From assembly GCF_014639795.1 (NCBI RefSeq), contig NZ_BMGC01000008.1, positions 1,066-65,065 on the forward strand: a stretch of DNA of 64,000 nucleotides, written 5' to 3'. Under the pieces are notes generated by a model. It was not told the origin of the DNA and searched no databases. It saw only the letters and a list, made by a program, of their open reading frames with translations. The position numbers and the translations under genes were made by a program. Origin of the DNA: Gordonia jinhuaensis (GTDB lineage: Bacteria > Actinomycetota > Actinomycetes > Mycobacteriales > Mycobacteriaceae). Below, piece by piece: positions 44,461 through 54,088 of the stretch. Within the stretch, counting starts at the first letter, position 1. Each line of letters starts with the position of its first letter.

Positions 44461-44965
44461 GCGGTCGCCGGCGGGCTGACGGGGAATTAGCGTGGTTGCC
44501 ATTGATACCGGCGCCCGCGCATTCATCGCGCGGCCCGAATGCGGAGCCAGCGACACCACGCGACGATCAGTGCTGCCACCCGATGGATAGGCCGTTCTCC
44601 ACCCGGGCCACACATGGGTGTTTCCCAGACAGACGATCGTGCGCGGTGGCCTCGCCCTCAGAGACCGACGCCGTCCTCATCGTCGGCGGTCAACTGCACA
44701 GAGCAACAACACTTATCCGATCGTGGACAGTTCTCGCGACCCTCGACAACGGTATCGGCGTCGACAACGAAGAACAGGGCATTCCGGTTGCACTCTGCGA
44801 ACGTCCGCACGACCCGAAGAACCTGTGGCCGACGCTTCGCCGTCTGGGCCGACGCGACCCGGTCGGGATGGTCGCCGCCCCAGCGCCGAAAACCACAACG
44901 TGACGCACGTCACCGGGATAGCGTGAACGGACAACGCGGTTCAACAGCCCCGGTTGGTGATGATC
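44461..44965. other. Intergenic region between the exported protein and R2lox
   Basis: About 500 bp. The only frame with coding-like use of third positions is a short one at 44646-44903 (see separate entry). No repeat, tRNA or clear terminator was seen. The leader of R2lox, with stacked in-frame TTG, GTG and ATG starts, lies at its right end. Confidence 0.5.
44646..44903 (+). CDS. Possible small gene or gene remnant
   Basis: A frame of 85 codons from a GTG, with fairly strong third-position G/C, reading SETDAVLIVGGQLHRATT and ending PKTTT. It ends 62 bp before R2lox. No family is recognised and no ribosome site is convincing. It may be a remnant rather than a gene. Confidence 0.25.
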   Translation: MASPSETDAVLIVGGQLHRATTLIRSWTVLATLDNGIGVDNEEQGIPVALCERPHDPKNLWPTLRRLGRRDPVGMVAAPAPKTTT

Positions 44966-45928
44966 ATGACGCTCGCCCCGCACCCCACCCACACTCGCGA
45001 CGACTTCTCCTCGCTACGCAGCGGCGGACTGAGCTGGGAGTCCTTCCCGCTGAGATTGTTCGCCAAGGGAAACGCCAAGTTCTGGGATCCGTTGTCGATC
45101 GACTCCAGCCAGGACGCCGACGACTGGGCCGGACTCAACGACGAGCAACGCCGCAGCAGCACCTATCTGGTGAGCCAGTTCGTCGCCGGTGAAGAGGCGG
45201 TCACCCAGGACATCCAGCCGTTCATGAACGCGATGGCCGCCGAAGGGCGTTTCGGCGACGAGATGTATCTGACCCAATTCTGTTCCGAGGAAGCCAAACA
45301 CACGCAGGTGTTCCGCCTCTGGATGGATGCGGTGGGGCTCACCGACGACCTGCAGTCCTATGTCGCCGACAACCCCTACTACCGGCAGTTGTTCTACGAG
45401 GAGCTGCCCGCGTCGCTGCATCTGCTCGACCGAGATCCCTCCCCGCGCAACCAGATTCGCGCGAGCGTCACCTACAACCACGTGATCGAGGGCAGCCTGG
45501 CGCTGACGGGCTACTACGCGTGGCAGACGGTGTGCACCCGCAACAAGATCTTCCCCGGCATGCAGCAGCTGATCCGTCACATCGGCAACGACGAACGTCG
45601 GCACATGGCGTGGGGCACCTTCACCTGCCGACGACATGTGGCCGCCGACGATTCACTCTGGGATGCGGTGACCGAGCGGATGGGTGAACTGTTACCCCTC
45701 GCGCTGGGGATGATCACCTGGGTCAACGATCAGTTCGAGGAGGAGCCGTTCGGCATCGACAGCGACGTGTTCCTCACCTACGCCGCCGACCGTGCCCAGC
45801 GACGACTGTCGGCGATCGAATCCGCCCGCGGTCGTGACGTCGCCGAGATCGACCTCGACCACTCCCCTGAGACGCTCGAGGACACCTTCGGTGCCGAAGA
45901 CGAGCGCGCCCTCGACGCATCGGCCTAG
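44966..45928 (+). CDS. R2-like ligand-binding oxidase (R2lox)
   Basis: A 320-residue ferritin-like protein with a Mn/Fe cofactor and a bound long-chain fatty acid, related to ribonucleotide reductase R2 but not part of that enzyme. Counting from the ATG at 44966, the ligands by comparison with the M. tuberculosis protein are Glu76, Glu109, His112, Glu175, Glu210 and His213, and Val79 and Tyr170 match the self-made Val-Tyr ether crosslink. All are present. Starts at 44954, 44957 and 44960 are also in frame. Its product is unknown; a redox reaction on a lipid is suggested in the literature. Confidence 0.93.
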   Translation: MTLAPHPTHTRDDFSSLRSGGLSWESFPLRLFAKGNAKFWDPLSIDSSQDADDWAGLNDEQRRSSTYLVSQFVAGEEAVTQDIQPFMNAMAAEGRFGDEMYLTQFCSEEAKHTQVFRLWMDAVGLTDDLQSYVADNPYYRQLFYEELPASLHLLDRDPSPRNQIRASVTYNHVIEGSLALTGYYAWQTVCTRNKIFPGMQQLIRHIGNDERRHMAWGTFTCRRHVAADDSLWDAVTERMGELLPLALGMITWVNDQFEEEPFGIDSDVFLTYAADRAQRRLSAIESARGRDVAEIDLDHSPETLEDTFGAEDERALDASA

Positions 45929-45947
45929 GCATCTGCGCGCGAAGTGT

Positions 45948-46013
45948 TCGCGCTCACCGCTTTACCTCCCGCTCACCGAACTCCGTGAGCGGGAGGTAAT
46001 TCGGTGAGCGGGA
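45948..46013. repeat. 66-bp repeat with nested palindromes, copy 1
   Basis: Nearly identical (63 of 66 by hand) to 47017-47082. It contains TTACCTCCCGCTCAC and its exact reverse complement around an 8-bp loop, followed by another CGGTGAGCGGGA half-site. It lies between the convergent ends of R2lox and the AbiEi-like gene, so it may act as a two-way terminator. No T-tract is present. Confidence 0.85.
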
Positions 46014-46016
46014 GCC

Positions 46017-46964
46017 TCACCCGGCAATACCCAGCCGCGCCATCCAGGCCCGCAGCAGCGGTACCATCTCACCGCGTTCGAGGGTTGCCCACGTCCATCG
46101 CACCACCATGAGACCCATCGCCCGCAGCTCGTCTTCACGCACCTTCTCCCGCACCACCGCGTCGGCAGGTGTCTCGCCGGGCCGGAGCAGACGTCCGTAC
46201 TTGTGCACGCCGTCGAATTCACCGATGAGCCGACGCTCCCACTCGAAGTCGCAGCGATACTCCGACCGACTCCGGAACATCGATTGGAGTCGGGGTATCG
46301 GTAGTCCCGCGTCGATCATCTGTGCACGACTCCACGATTCGCCGACACTCTCCGACAGTCCGTCGGCCAGGGCGATGGCGCGGCGCGCCGCACGAATACC
46401 TGTTCGGCGCCCAGCGGCGAGGAGATCGGACATCAGGTCTCGATCGGCGCCATGACGCAGTGCTGCATCGAAGACGGTCAGCGCCTGGGCAAAGTCGCCG
46501 GTGACCGCGACGTCGACTGCCGTGCGTTCGAGTGAGGTCACGGCGATCTGGTCGATCACCGTGACGTCTTCGGTGTGCAGTGCACCGGAATGGATGTGGC
46601 GATATGTGCGGATCGAGCCGCCCGAGGAACGCCCGTTCGTCACGTGAACGCGATCGCGATCGGGCTTGAGGGTGCCGAGCCCGTGAACAGCGGCGGCGGA
46701 TGCATGACTGAGCGGAAATCCGCCGGCCGACTCCGACGTTGCGACGGCCACGCACCGGAGTCGATACAGCTCGTCGCGACCACCGTGACCGGCGAACCGG
46801 CCGGGGTCGGCCACGAAGACGCCGGGCACGAGCCGGATCAGCTCACCGCGTCGCACCGCCGCGGCAAGCTGCTTGTCGGACACATCGTGTGCGAGAGCCG
46901 CGTCACGACGGATCAGACCGAACTGGTCGGCTGGAAGGCCGGAGATGGAAAGCGTCACACCCAT
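46017..46964 (-). CDS. AbiEi/DUF559-type protein with a nuclease-like C-terminus
   Basis: A 315-residue protein. The N-terminal wing (FGLIRRDAALAHDVSDKQLAAAVRRGELIRLVPGVFV) is the AbiEi-antitoxin-like winged helix. The C-terminal part (YRCDFEWERRLIGEFDGVHKYGR, REKVREDELRAMGLMVVRWTW) looks like a DUF559/Vsr-like PD-(D/E)xK nuclease with Asp, Glu and Lys in order. Proteins of this type are common as singletons in actinobacteria. No AbiEii toxin gene is nearby. The ATG at 46964 is preferred to a GTG at 46994. The gene is bracketed by two 66-bp repeats, which suggests insertion or terminators. Confidence 0.78.
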   Translation of the reverse strand: MGVTLSISGLPADQFGLIRRDAALAHDVSDKQLAAAVRRGELIRLVPGVFVADPGRFAGHGGRDELYRLRCVAVATSESAGGFPLSHASAAAVHGLGTLKPDRDRVHVTNGRSSGGSIRTYRHIHSGALHTEDVTVIDQIAVTSLERTAVDVAVTGDFAQALTVFDAALRHGADRDLMSDLLAAGRRTGIRAARRAIALADGLSESVGESWSRAQMIDAGLPIPRLQSMFRSRSEYRCDFEWERRLIGEFDGVHKYGRLLRPGETPADAVVREKVREDELRAMGLMVVRWTWATLERGEMVPLLRAWMARLGIAG

Positions 46965-47016
46965 ACAGACGCCGCCGGGTCCGATCAGGTTCACACGCCG
47001 TCATTCACGCGAACGC

Positions 47017-47082
47017 TCGCGCTCACCGCTTTACCTCCCGCTCACCGAACTCCGTGAGCGGGAGCCAAATCGGTGAGCGGGA
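47017..47082. repeat. 66-bp repeat with nested palindromes, copy 2
   Basis: Same sequence and direction as copy 1 but with three changed bases, which shorten the main stem to 11 bp (CTCCCGCTCAC / GTGAGCGGGAG). It lies between the 5' end of the AbiEi-like gene and the 3' end of fadB, both on the minus strand. Confidence 0.85.
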
Positions 47083-47152
47083 ACGGCCCCGAACACGCGA
47101 AAGCGGGGCCCGACCAGACCGGCCGGACCCCGCTCACGAAACAGCTACAGCG

Positions 47153-49327
47153 TCAGTACTTCTCGCCTGCCGCGGCCTTCTTGACCAGCGACTCCGGCGG
47201 CTCGAAGTGGCTGCCGTACTTGGCGGCGAGCTCACGCGAGCGGTCGACGAAGCCCTGCAGTCCACCCTCGTACTGGTTGATGTACTGGATGACACCACCG
47301 GTCCAAGCCGGGAAGCCGATACCGAAGATCGAGCCGATGTTGGCGTCGGCGACGGAATCGAGAACACCCTCGTCGAAGCACTTCACCGTCTCGAGCGCCT
47401 CGGCGAAGAGCATGCGCTCCTGCAGATCCTTGAACGGCACATTGCCCGAGCCCGACTTGAAGTGCTCGCGCAGACCCGGCCAGAGCTGGGTGCGCTTGCC
47501 GTTCTCGTCGTAGTCGTAGAAGCCCTTGCCGTCCTTCTTCGAGGTACGCCCCTGCTCGAGCATCCAGTCCACCACCGCGAACGAACCGTGCTCCGGGTAC
47601 GGCTTGCCCTCGGCCTTGGCGCCGGCCTCGGTCTCCTTGCGGATCTTCTGCATCAGGGTGAGCGTGAGCTCATCCGACAGCTGCAGCGGCGGGGCCGGGT
47701 AACCGGCCTGGCTGCCGGCCTGCTCGATGGCGGCGGGCTCCACACCCTCACCGACGGCGGCGAGTGCCTCGTTGATGAAGGTGCCGATCACGCGGCTGGT
47801 GAAGAAGCCACGGCTGTCGTGGACCACGATCGGGGTCTTCTTGATCTGCAGCGTGTAGTCAATAACCTTGGCCAGCACCGCATCCGAGGTCTTGGCGCCA
47901 CGGATGATCTCCACCAGCGGCATCTTGTCGACCGGCGAGAAGAAGTGGATACCGATGAAGTCTTCCTGACGCTTCACACCCTCGGCGAGGATGGTGATCG
48001 GCAGGGTCGAGGTGTTCGAGCCCAGGATCGCGTCGGGTTCGACGATGTCCTCGATCTCCTGGAACACCTTGTGCTTGACCTCGACCGACTCGAAGGCGGC
48101 CTCGATCACCAGATCAACGCCCTTGAAATCCTGCGGGTCGATGGTCGGGGTGATGCGGGCGAGCAGCGCGTCGGACTTCTCCTGCGTGGTCTTGCCACGG
48201 GCGAGAGCCTTGGCCTCGAGCTTCTCCGAGTAGCCCTTGCCGCGCTTGGCGGCGTCGAGATCGATGTCCTTGAGGACGACCTCGATACCGGCCTTGGCCG
48301 ACACGTAAGCGATTGCCGCACCCATCATTCCGGCGCCGATGACGCCGACCTTCTTGGCGGTGTACTTCTCGTATCCGGCCGGACGCGAGCCGCCACCGTT
48401 GATGTGGTTGAGGTCGAAGAAGAACGCCTTGATCATGTTCTGCGACACCTGGCCGGTCACCAGCGACGTGAAGTAGCGGGTCTCCACCAGATCGGCATCG
48501 TCGACGTCGACGTAGGCGCCCTCGATGGCAGCGGCCATGATGGCACGCGGTGCCGGCATCGGTGCACCCTTGACCTGCTTGCGCAGCAGAGCCGGGATGG
48601 CCGGGAGCATCTGCGCCTTGGACAGCTGGGCTGGACCGCCGCCGGGGATCTTGTATCCCTTGACGTCGAACGGCTGCTGGCTCTCGGGATGCTCGGCGAT
48701 CCACGCCTTGGCGGCGGGGACCAGATCGTCGACCGAGGCGACGACCTCGTTGACCAGACCGGTGTTCTTGGCATCCTCGGGCCGGAAACGCTTGCCCTGC
48801 AGCAGAACTCCCATGAGGGCGGTCTGGATGCCGAGCAGACGCACGGTACGGGTGACGCCGCCGCCACCGGGCAGCAGGCCCAGGGTGACCTCGGGCAGGC
48901 CGACCACGGCGCCCTTGACGTCGGCGATCACGCGGTAGTGGCAGTGCAGCGCGATCTCCAGGCCACCGCCGAGTGCGGCACCGTTGATGGCGGCGACGAC
49001 CGGCTTGCCCAGGGTCTCGATGCGGCGCAGGTTGCGCTTCATCTCGTTGGTGCGGTTCTCGATCTCGGTGGCGACGGCCACCGGATCCTCGTCACTGCGA
49101 TCGGTGGTCATGTCCTTGAGGTCGCCGCCGGCGAAGAAGGTCTTCTTGGCGGAGGCGATGATGACACCGGAGATGTCGTCCTTCTCCGCCTCGAGGCGGT
49201 CGGCGATCTCGGCGATGGAGGACATGAACAGCGCGTTCATGGTGTTGGCGCCCTGATTCGGGTCGTCCATGGTGAGGGTGACGACGCCGTCGGCGTCCTT
49301 CTCCCACGAAATCATGTTGTCACTCAT
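47153..49327 (-). CDS. fadB: FadB: enoyl-CoA hydratase / 3-hydroxyacyl-CoA dehydrogenase
   Basis: A 724-residue two-enzyme protein of fatty-acid beta-oxidation. The first 200 residues are a crotonase domain with VVAAINGAALGGGLEIALHC and a following Glu-bearing loop. A NAD-binding domain starts VGVIGAGMMGAAIAYVSAKAG, with GIHFFSPVDKMPLVEII carrying the catalytic His, and the C-terminal 3HCDH helical domains complete it. It follows fadA by 47 bp with an AAGGA ribosome site and forms the alpha2beta2 complex with FadA. The rich operon order fadA-fadB matches the Rv0859-Rv0860 type. Confidence 0.97.
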   Translation of the reverse strand: MSDNMISWEKDADGVVTLTMDDPNQGANTMNALFMSSIAEIADRLEAEKDDISGVIIASAKKTFFAGGDLKDMTTDRSDEDPVAVATEIENRTNEMKRNLRRIETLGKPVVAAINGAALGGGLEIALHCHYRVIADVKGAVVGLPEVTLGLLPGGGGVTRTVRLLGIQTALMGVLLQGKRFRPEDAKNTGLVNEVVASVDDLVPAAKAWIAEHPESQQPFDVKGYKIPGGGPAQLSKAQMLPAIPALLRKQVKGAPMPAPRAIMAAAIEGAYVDVDDADLVETRYFTSLVTGQVSQNMIKAFFFDLNHINGGGSRPAGYEKYTAKKVGVIGAGMMGAAIAYVSAKAGIEVVLKDIDLDAAKRGKGYSEKLEAKALARGKTTQEKSDALLARITPTIDPQDFKGVDLVIEAAFESVEVKHKVFQEIEDIVEPDAILGSNTSTLPITILAEGVKRQEDFIGIHFFSPVDKMPLVEIIRGAKTSDAVLAKVIDYTLQIKKTPIVVHDSRGFFTSRVIGTFINEALAAVGEGVEPAAIEQAGSQAGYPAPPLQLSDELTLTLMQKIRKETEAGAKAEGKPYPEHGSFAVVDWMLEQGRTSKKDGKGFYDYDENGKRTQLWPGLREHFKSGSGNVPFKDLQERMLFAEALETVKCFDEGVLDSVADANIGSIFGIGFPAWTGGVIQYINQYEGGLQGFVDRSRELAAKYGSHFEPPESLVKKAAAGEKY

Positions 49328-49374
49328 GAGTTTTCAGATTCCTTGAGTCTCGAAATCGGTAGGTTGGACGACGA

Positions 49375-50586
49375 TCAGACGCGCTCGACGATGGTGGCGA
49401 CACCCATGCCGCCGCCGATGCACAGCGTGACCAGGCCGTAGCGGCCGCCGGTGCGCTCGAGCTCGTCGACCACGGTGCCGAGGATCATCGCGCCGGTGGC
49501 GCCGAGCGGGTGGCCCATCGCGATGGCGCCACCGTTGACGTTGGTCTTCTCGTGCGGGATCTTCAGATCCTTCATCCACTTGAGGACGACGGCGGCGAAG
49601 GCCTCGTTGAGCTCGAAGACGTCGATGTCGTCGACGGTCAGTCCGGCCTTGCGCAGCACCTTCTCGGTGGCCGGGGTCGGACCGGTGAGCATGATGGTCG
49701 GCTCGGAGCCGATCTCGGCGGTGGCGACGACGCGCGCACGCGGGGTCAGGCCGGCCGCCTTGCCCGCGGCCTCGCTGCCGACGAGCACGATGCCCGAGCC
49801 ATCGACGATGCCCGAACTGTTACCACCGGTGTGCACGTGGTTGATGCGCTCGTAGTTGTAGTACTTCTGCAGCGCCACGGCGTCGAAGCCGCCCATCGCG
49901 CCGATACCCTCGAAGGCCGGCTTCAGCTTGCCCAGTGCCTCGGCGGTGGTGCCGGGACGACGGTGCTCGTCGGTGTCGAGCAGGGTCACGCCGTTGATGT
50001 CGCGGACCGGGACCACGGACTTGGCGAAGTAGCCTGCGCTCCACGCCTTCTCGGCGCGGGCCTGCGACTCGGCGGCATAGGCGTCGACGTCGTCGCGGCT
50101 GAAGCCTTCCATGGTGGCGATCAGGTCGGCACCGATGCCCTGCGGGGCGATGTAGTTGTCGTAGCTGGTGGTGGGGTCCTCGAAGAGGGCACCGCCGTCG
50201 GAGCCCATCGGCACGCGCGACATCGACTCGACGCCGCCGGCGATGACGAGGTCATCCCAGCCCGAGGCGACCTTCTGAGCAGCGAGGTTCACGGCTTCCA
50301 GGCCCGAGGCGCAGAAGCGGTTGACCTGGGTGCCCGGAACGGTCTCCGGCAGGCCCGAGACCAGCGCGGCGGTGCGGGCGATGACCGCACCCTGCTCGCC
50401 GACCGGGGACACGACGCCCAGCACGAGGTCGTCGATGGTGGTGGGGTCCAGATCCGGATGACGGACCTGCAGTTCCTTGATCAGCCCGGAGACCAGGTCG
50501 ATCGGCTTGACGGTGTGCAGCGAACCATTGCGCTGCTTGCCGCGCGGCGTACGCAACGCCTCGTAGATGAATGCGTTTTCAGGCAC
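49375..50586 (-). CDS. fadA: FadA: acetyl-CoA C-acetyltransferase (thiolase)
   Basis: A 403-residue thiolase that cleaves 3-ketoacyl-CoA. The acylated Cys is in [18 protein letters not shown], with the active-site motifs [23 protein letters not shown] and the base Cys in LCIGGGMG near the end. The GTG at 50586 has an AAGGAACG ribosome site. It is the first gene of fadAB and diverges from the double-TetR gene; the 153-bp gap has a GACCA-N7-TGGTC inverted repeat that may be the operator. Confidence 0.97.
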   Translation of the reverse strand: MPENAFIYEALRTPRGKQRNGSLHTVKPIDLVSGLIKELQVRHPDLDPTTIDDLVLGVVSPVGEQGAVIARTAALVSGLPETVPGTQVNRFCASGLEAVNLAAQKVASGWDDLVIAGGVESMSRVPMGSDGGALFEDPTTSYDNYIAPQGIGADLIATMEGFSRDDVDAYAAESQARAEKAWSAGYFAKSVVPVRDINGVTLLDTDEHRRPGTTAEALGKLKPAFEGIGAMGGFDAVALQKYYNYERINHVHTGGNSSGIVDGSGIVLVGSEAAGKAAGLTPRARVVATAEIGSEPTIMLTGPTPATEKVLRKAGLTVDDIDVFELNEAFAAVVLKWMKDLKIPHEKTNVNGGAIAMGHPLGATGAMILGTVVDELERTGGRYGLVTLCIGGGMGVATIVERV

Positions 50587-50677
50587 TCGACGTTCCTTTC
50601 ACGATGACCCGGCGCAGGGCACCGGGCAGCCTGGGAGTTGCACTACTGCCACGAGGCTAACCCCCGATAACAGAAAA

Positions 50678-50694
50678 GACCATAGCAACTGGTC
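50678..50694. promoter_or_regulatory. Candidate operator between fadA and the double-TetR gene
   Basis: GACCA (50678-50682) and TGGTC (50690-50694) form a 5-7-5 inverted repeat in the divergent promoter region. A nearby ACTGGTCAGATAGT word extends the right half. It is short, so support is modest. Confidence 0.4.
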
Positions 50695-50739
50695 AGATAG
50701 TCGCGATACCGCGCCAGCGTGGGCTAGTCTCGATTCACC

Positions 50740-51981
50740 ATGAGTATCGACGAGCGCCCCGCGAACGCCATCGGGCGCACCGGTGTGCGGGCCGCCCGAT
50801 CACGGGAACGCAAGAACCAGCTCGCCGACATCGCCGCCGGACTCTTCCTCGAACGCGGGTATGCCCATGTGTCGGTGGCCGATGTCGCCCGCGCCGCCGG
50901 CGTCACCGGACCCGCGCTCTACCGGCACTTCCCCGACAAACAGTCGCTGCTGCTCGCCGCCGTGCTGCGCGGGGTGGAGGAACTCGAGGAGTGCACGGTC
51001 AGCTCGGTGCACGACCGCTCCGATCGCGCCGACCTGTTCCGGGTGTTGAGCTCGGTCGCGGTCTCACGACCCGCCACCGCGGTGCTGTGGCGCGCCAACA
51101 GCGTCTTCCTCTCCGACGAGCAGAATCACGAGATCGCCGCCCGCACCAAGGCGATGCTCTCGCACTGGTCACAGGGGTTGCTCGGTCCCGAGCGTGCAGC
51201 CGCACCGGGCTCGCGCACCCTGTCGTGGGCGATCATGAGCGTGGTGGGCAGCGTCTCGGTGCACCACACCCGGTTGTCGTCGGTGCGCGCCCGCGCGCAG
51301 ATCGCCGAGGTGATCGAACGTCTCATCCGCCTGTCTCCCGACGACGCGCCCGCCCAGCGGCGCCGGCAGCGCGCCGAGGTCACCTCCCCGACGCGTCGCG
51401 AACAGATCCTCGACGCAGCCGCCCAGCTGTTCATGACGCGCGGCTTCGCCCATGTGGGGATCGACGAGATCGGCGCTGCGGTCGGCATCTCCGGCCCGTC
51501 GGTGTACAACCACTTCGATTCCAAACGCGCGATCGTCGCGGGAATCGCGCGGCGCAGCGGTAACCGGCTCGAGGCCGACGCCGACGCGATCTTCGCCGCG
51601 GCGGCCCGCCCGCCCGAGCTGCTGGCCGGACTCGTGGACTCGTACGTGCAGATCATCACCGAGACCCCCGACCTGTCGGTCGGATTCGACAACACCTATG
51701 TCCTCGCCGACGCCGACGGTGAGACCACGCGCGAGTTGCTGGCCGTCCAACGCAACTACGTGCGCCGATGGATCTCGTTGCTCCAGGAATGCCGCCGGCG
51801 CGATGGCCAGGCGCAGCTCGACGTCGGCGAGGCAGCGCTACAGGTTCATGCGGCGTTGAGTATCGCCAACGACGCGGTGCGGATGGGCCGAAACGCCAAC
51901 CGCGCCGATTTCCCCGCCGAGCTGGCCTATCTTATGAAGGGTGCACTCGGACTCATCGGCGACGGACGCGGGGACAGCTGA
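50740..51981 (+). CDS. Tandem double TetR regulator
   Basis: A 413-residue fusion of two TetR units. The first helix-turn-helix is near residues 25-70 (VSVADVARAAGVTGPALYRHF) and the second near residues 217-260 (VGIDEIGAAVGISGPSVYNHF); each is followed by a helical ligand domain. Tandem TetR fusions occur in fatty-acid and steroid regulators of actinobacteria. It is divergent from fadAB, so repression of beta-oxidation relieved by acyl-CoA is a likely role. The next gene, an adenylate cyclase, begins 41 bp before its stop. Confidence 0.9.
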   Translation: MSIDERPANAIGRTGVRAARSRERKNQLADIAAGLFLERGYAHVSVADVARAAGVTGPALYRHFPDKQSLLLAAVLRGVEELEECTVSSVHDRSDRADLFRVLSSVAVSRPATAVLWRANSVFLSDEQNHEIAARTKAMLSHWSQGLLGPERAAAPGSRTLSWAIMSVVGSVSVHHTRLSSVRARAQIAEVIERLIRLSPDDAPAQRRRQRAEVTSPTRREQILDAAAQLFMTRGFAHVGIDEIGAAVGISGPSVYNHFDSKRAIVAGIARRSGNRLEADADAIFAAAARPPELLAGLVDSYVQIITETPDLSVGFDNTYVLADADGETTRELLAVQRNYVRRWISLLQECRRRDGQAQLDVGEAALQVHAALSIANDAVRMGRNANRADFPAELAYLMKGALGLIGDGRGDS

Positions 51982-52996
51982 TTCGGGAACCCCCGACCCC
52001 AGCACACCCGACTCCACACCGGTCGCCACGTCATCGGTCTCCGATGCGCTGACCGATCTGTTCGGCGGCGCCGAGCGCACACGCACCCGCGAGGACATCC
52101 TCACCGAGTACGGGATCAGCAACGACCATGCCGACCGGGTGTGGAGCGCGTTCGGCCTCCCACACGATCCGACCGGTGGGCCGGTGCTCACCGACGCCGA
52201 ATTCGATGCCCTGGCACTGTTCGTGATGGCCGACCGGGATGTGCCGGGTGAGGAAGCCGACGAACGTGCGCTGCAGTACGAGATCGCGACCGCGCGCACC
52301 ATCGGTCAGACCATGTCGCGACTGGCCGAGTGGGAGGCCGTCCGACTGGCACAGATCGCTCGCGACCCGCGCTTCGCCGACCGGATCCCCGAACTGGCCC
52401 GGGGATTCGAGATCGCCCAGACGATGGTGTGGCGGCGGCATCTGGTCGCCGGACTCCAGAATGCGATGCAGAACGACCGGCACGGCGCGAGTGAGACGGT
52501 GGTGGGCTTCGTCGACATCGTGGGGTACACGTCGCTCACCCGCCGCATCGACACCGGGGCGCTCACCGACCTCCTCGACGCCTTCGAGTCCAACGCGCAC
52601 AGCATCGTCACCGACGCGGGTGGCCAGGTGGTCAAAAACCTCGGCGACGGAATACTTTTCACCATCGACAACCCGACGGCGGCCGGCAATGCCGGGCTGG
52701 CACTCACGCAGCTCGCCGACGACCAGACCATGCCGCCGGTGCGCGTGGGCCTGGCTTACGGGCCGGTGGTGACACGGTTCGGCGATGTCTTCGGGGAGAG
52801 CGTGAACATCGCGGCCCGCCTCGCCGGCGCCGCGCGTGCCGGTTCGGTGCTGATCGATTCCGAACTCGCCGACGCACTCGCCGACGATGACACCTTCTTC
52901 ATCAAGACCATCCCGACGTTGTCGGTCAACGGGTATCGCCGTCTGCACGCACGGGTTTTGCAGCCCAACCGCAGACACTCCGACTCACGGCGATAA
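51941..52996 (+). CDS. Class III adenylate cyclase with regulatory N-terminus
   Basis: A 351-residue cyclase converting ATP to cAMP. The N-terminal half resembles the pH-sensing regulatory domain of mycobacterial Rv1264-type cyclases (acidic, with QYEIATARTIGQTMSRLAEWE). The catalytic domain has the first metal Asp in VGFVDIVGYTSL, the second in VKNLGDGILF, and the transition-state residues in GDVFGESVNIAARL. The start is inside the upstream TetR gene, at 51941; a later start would cut only the disordered arm. A direct cAMP link to fadAB expression is possible but unproved. It ends 12 bp into convergent modC. Confidence 0.87.
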   Translation: MHSDSSATDAGTADSGTPDPSTPDSTPVATSSVSDALTDLFGGAERTRTREDILTEYGISNDHADRVWSAFGLPHDPTGGPVLTDAEFDALALFVMADRDVPGEEADERALQYEIATARTIGQTMSRLAEWEAVRLAQIARDPRFADRIPELARGFEIAQTMVWRRHLVAGLQNAMQNDRHGASETVVGFVDIVGYTSLTRRIDTGALTDLLDAFESNAHSIVTDAGGQVVKNLGDGILFTIDNPTAAGNAGLALTQLADDQTMPPVRVGLAYGPVVTRFGDVFGESVNIAARLAGAARAGSVLIDSELADALADDDTFFIKTIPTLSVNGYRRLHARVLQPNRRHSDSRR

Positions 52997-54088
52997 GCGC
53001 TCGGTGCGCCTGTACAGCCGTACCTGCGACGGTTCGACACTCAGCTGCACCGCAGTGCCGGCCTCGAGATGCGCATCGACCACCAGATCCCAGTCGGCGT
53101 CGGCGACCACATCCGGAATGCTCTCGGATTGCTCTGTCTGACAACGGATCCGCGCGCGATCACCATAGGGCTCCACAGCCAGGATCCGCGCGGCGATGCT
53201 CGTGTCGGTCGCAGTGGGATTCACCGACACCGCAGACGGGGGGAAGGTCGCCAACAGCGTCGCACCCGCGTCGACACCGGAATCGACACCGCCGGCGAGA
53301 CGTCCGATCGGCGTGTCGAGATACGCACCGTCCCACACACCTTCGAGGAGGTTGCGTCCGCCCAGCGATGCGGTGAACGCGGTCTGCGGCGCGGAGAGCA
53401 CGTCGCGCACCGGACCGCGATCGGTCACCTCCCCGTCGACGAGAACCAGGAGCCGGTGGGCCAGCGTGAGTGCGTCGACCACATCGTGGGTCACGAAAAC
53501 CGTTGTCTGCGAGCGCCCGGCGATGATGTCGTGCAGCAGCGACCGGATACGCGCCGCGACGTCGACGTCGAGTGCGCGGAACGGCTCGTCGAGTAACAGC
53601 AGCGCCGGCTCGGCCGCCAGCGCCCGGGCGATGGCGACCCGTTGCGCCTGACCGCCGGAGAGCTGGGCCGGGCGGCGGGCGGCGAGTTCGGTGGTGGCGG
53701 TCTGCTCGAGCAACTCATCGACCCGGCGGCGTGCCTGCATACGCGAGTCGCCGCGCGCACTCGCGGCGAAGGCGATGTTCTGACGGACGGTCATATGCGG
53801 GAACAATCCGGCATCCTGTGCCAGCAGCGCGATGCCGCGCCGATACGGCGGGACGAATGTCGACCGCCCGCACAGCTCACGCTCACCCAGCCTGACGGTG
53901 GTCCCGGTCCCGCCCCGCAGCAATCCGGAGATCACCGACAGCGTGGTCGTCTTGCCAGATCCATTGGGCCCCATGATCGCGAGCACCTGTCCCGAGGCAA
54001 CGTCGAGGTCGACGTCGAGATGTGGGACGTCGGAGACGACGTGAGCGCGCAGATGTGACGACCCGCCCGTGTGTGGGTCACCGCTCAT
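52985..54088 (-). CDS. modC: Molybdate ABC transporter ATP-binding protein
   Basis: A 367-residue ATPase of molybdate import. Walker A GPNGSGKTT, signature LSGGQAQRVAIARAL, Walker B LLLLDEPFRALD and H-loop FVTHDVVDA are present, and the last 130 residues form a TOBE/Mop-type domain (AGATLLATFPPSAVSVNP). Its ATG overlaps the modB stop as ATGA, so translation is coupled. It is the last gene of the mop-modABC operon and converges with the adenylate cyclase. Confidence 0.94.
   Translation of the reverse strand: MSGDPHTGGSSHLRAHVVSDVPHLDVDLDVASGQVLAIMGPNGSGKTTTLSVISGLLRGGTGTTVRLGERELCGRSTFVPPYRRGIALLAQDAGLFPHMTVRQNIAFAASARGDSRMQARRRVDELLEQTATTELAARRPAQLSGGQAQRVAIARALAAEPALLLLDEPFRALDVDVAARIRSLLHDIIAGRSQTTVFVTHDVVDALTLAHRLLVLVDGEVTDRGPVRDVLSAPQTAFTASLGGRNLLEGVWDGAYLDTPIGRLAGGVDSGVDAGATLLATFPPSAVSVNPTATDTSIAARILAVEPYGDRARIRCQTEQSESIPDVVADADWDLVVDAHLEAGTAVQLSVEPSQVRLYRRTERLSP

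Noticed and set aside
44461..44965. Several overlapping short frames between the exported protein and R2lox
   Set aside because: Only one has coding-like third positions, and even that lacks a start signal or family.
46017..46964. Complete AbiE toxin-antitoxin system
   Set aside because: Only an AbiEi-like protein is present; flanking genes are R2lox and fadB, with no nucleotidyltransferase toxin.
45948..47082. Insertion sequence
   Set aside because: No transposase frame; the repeats are direct, with internal palindromes, and no target-site duplication could be recognised.
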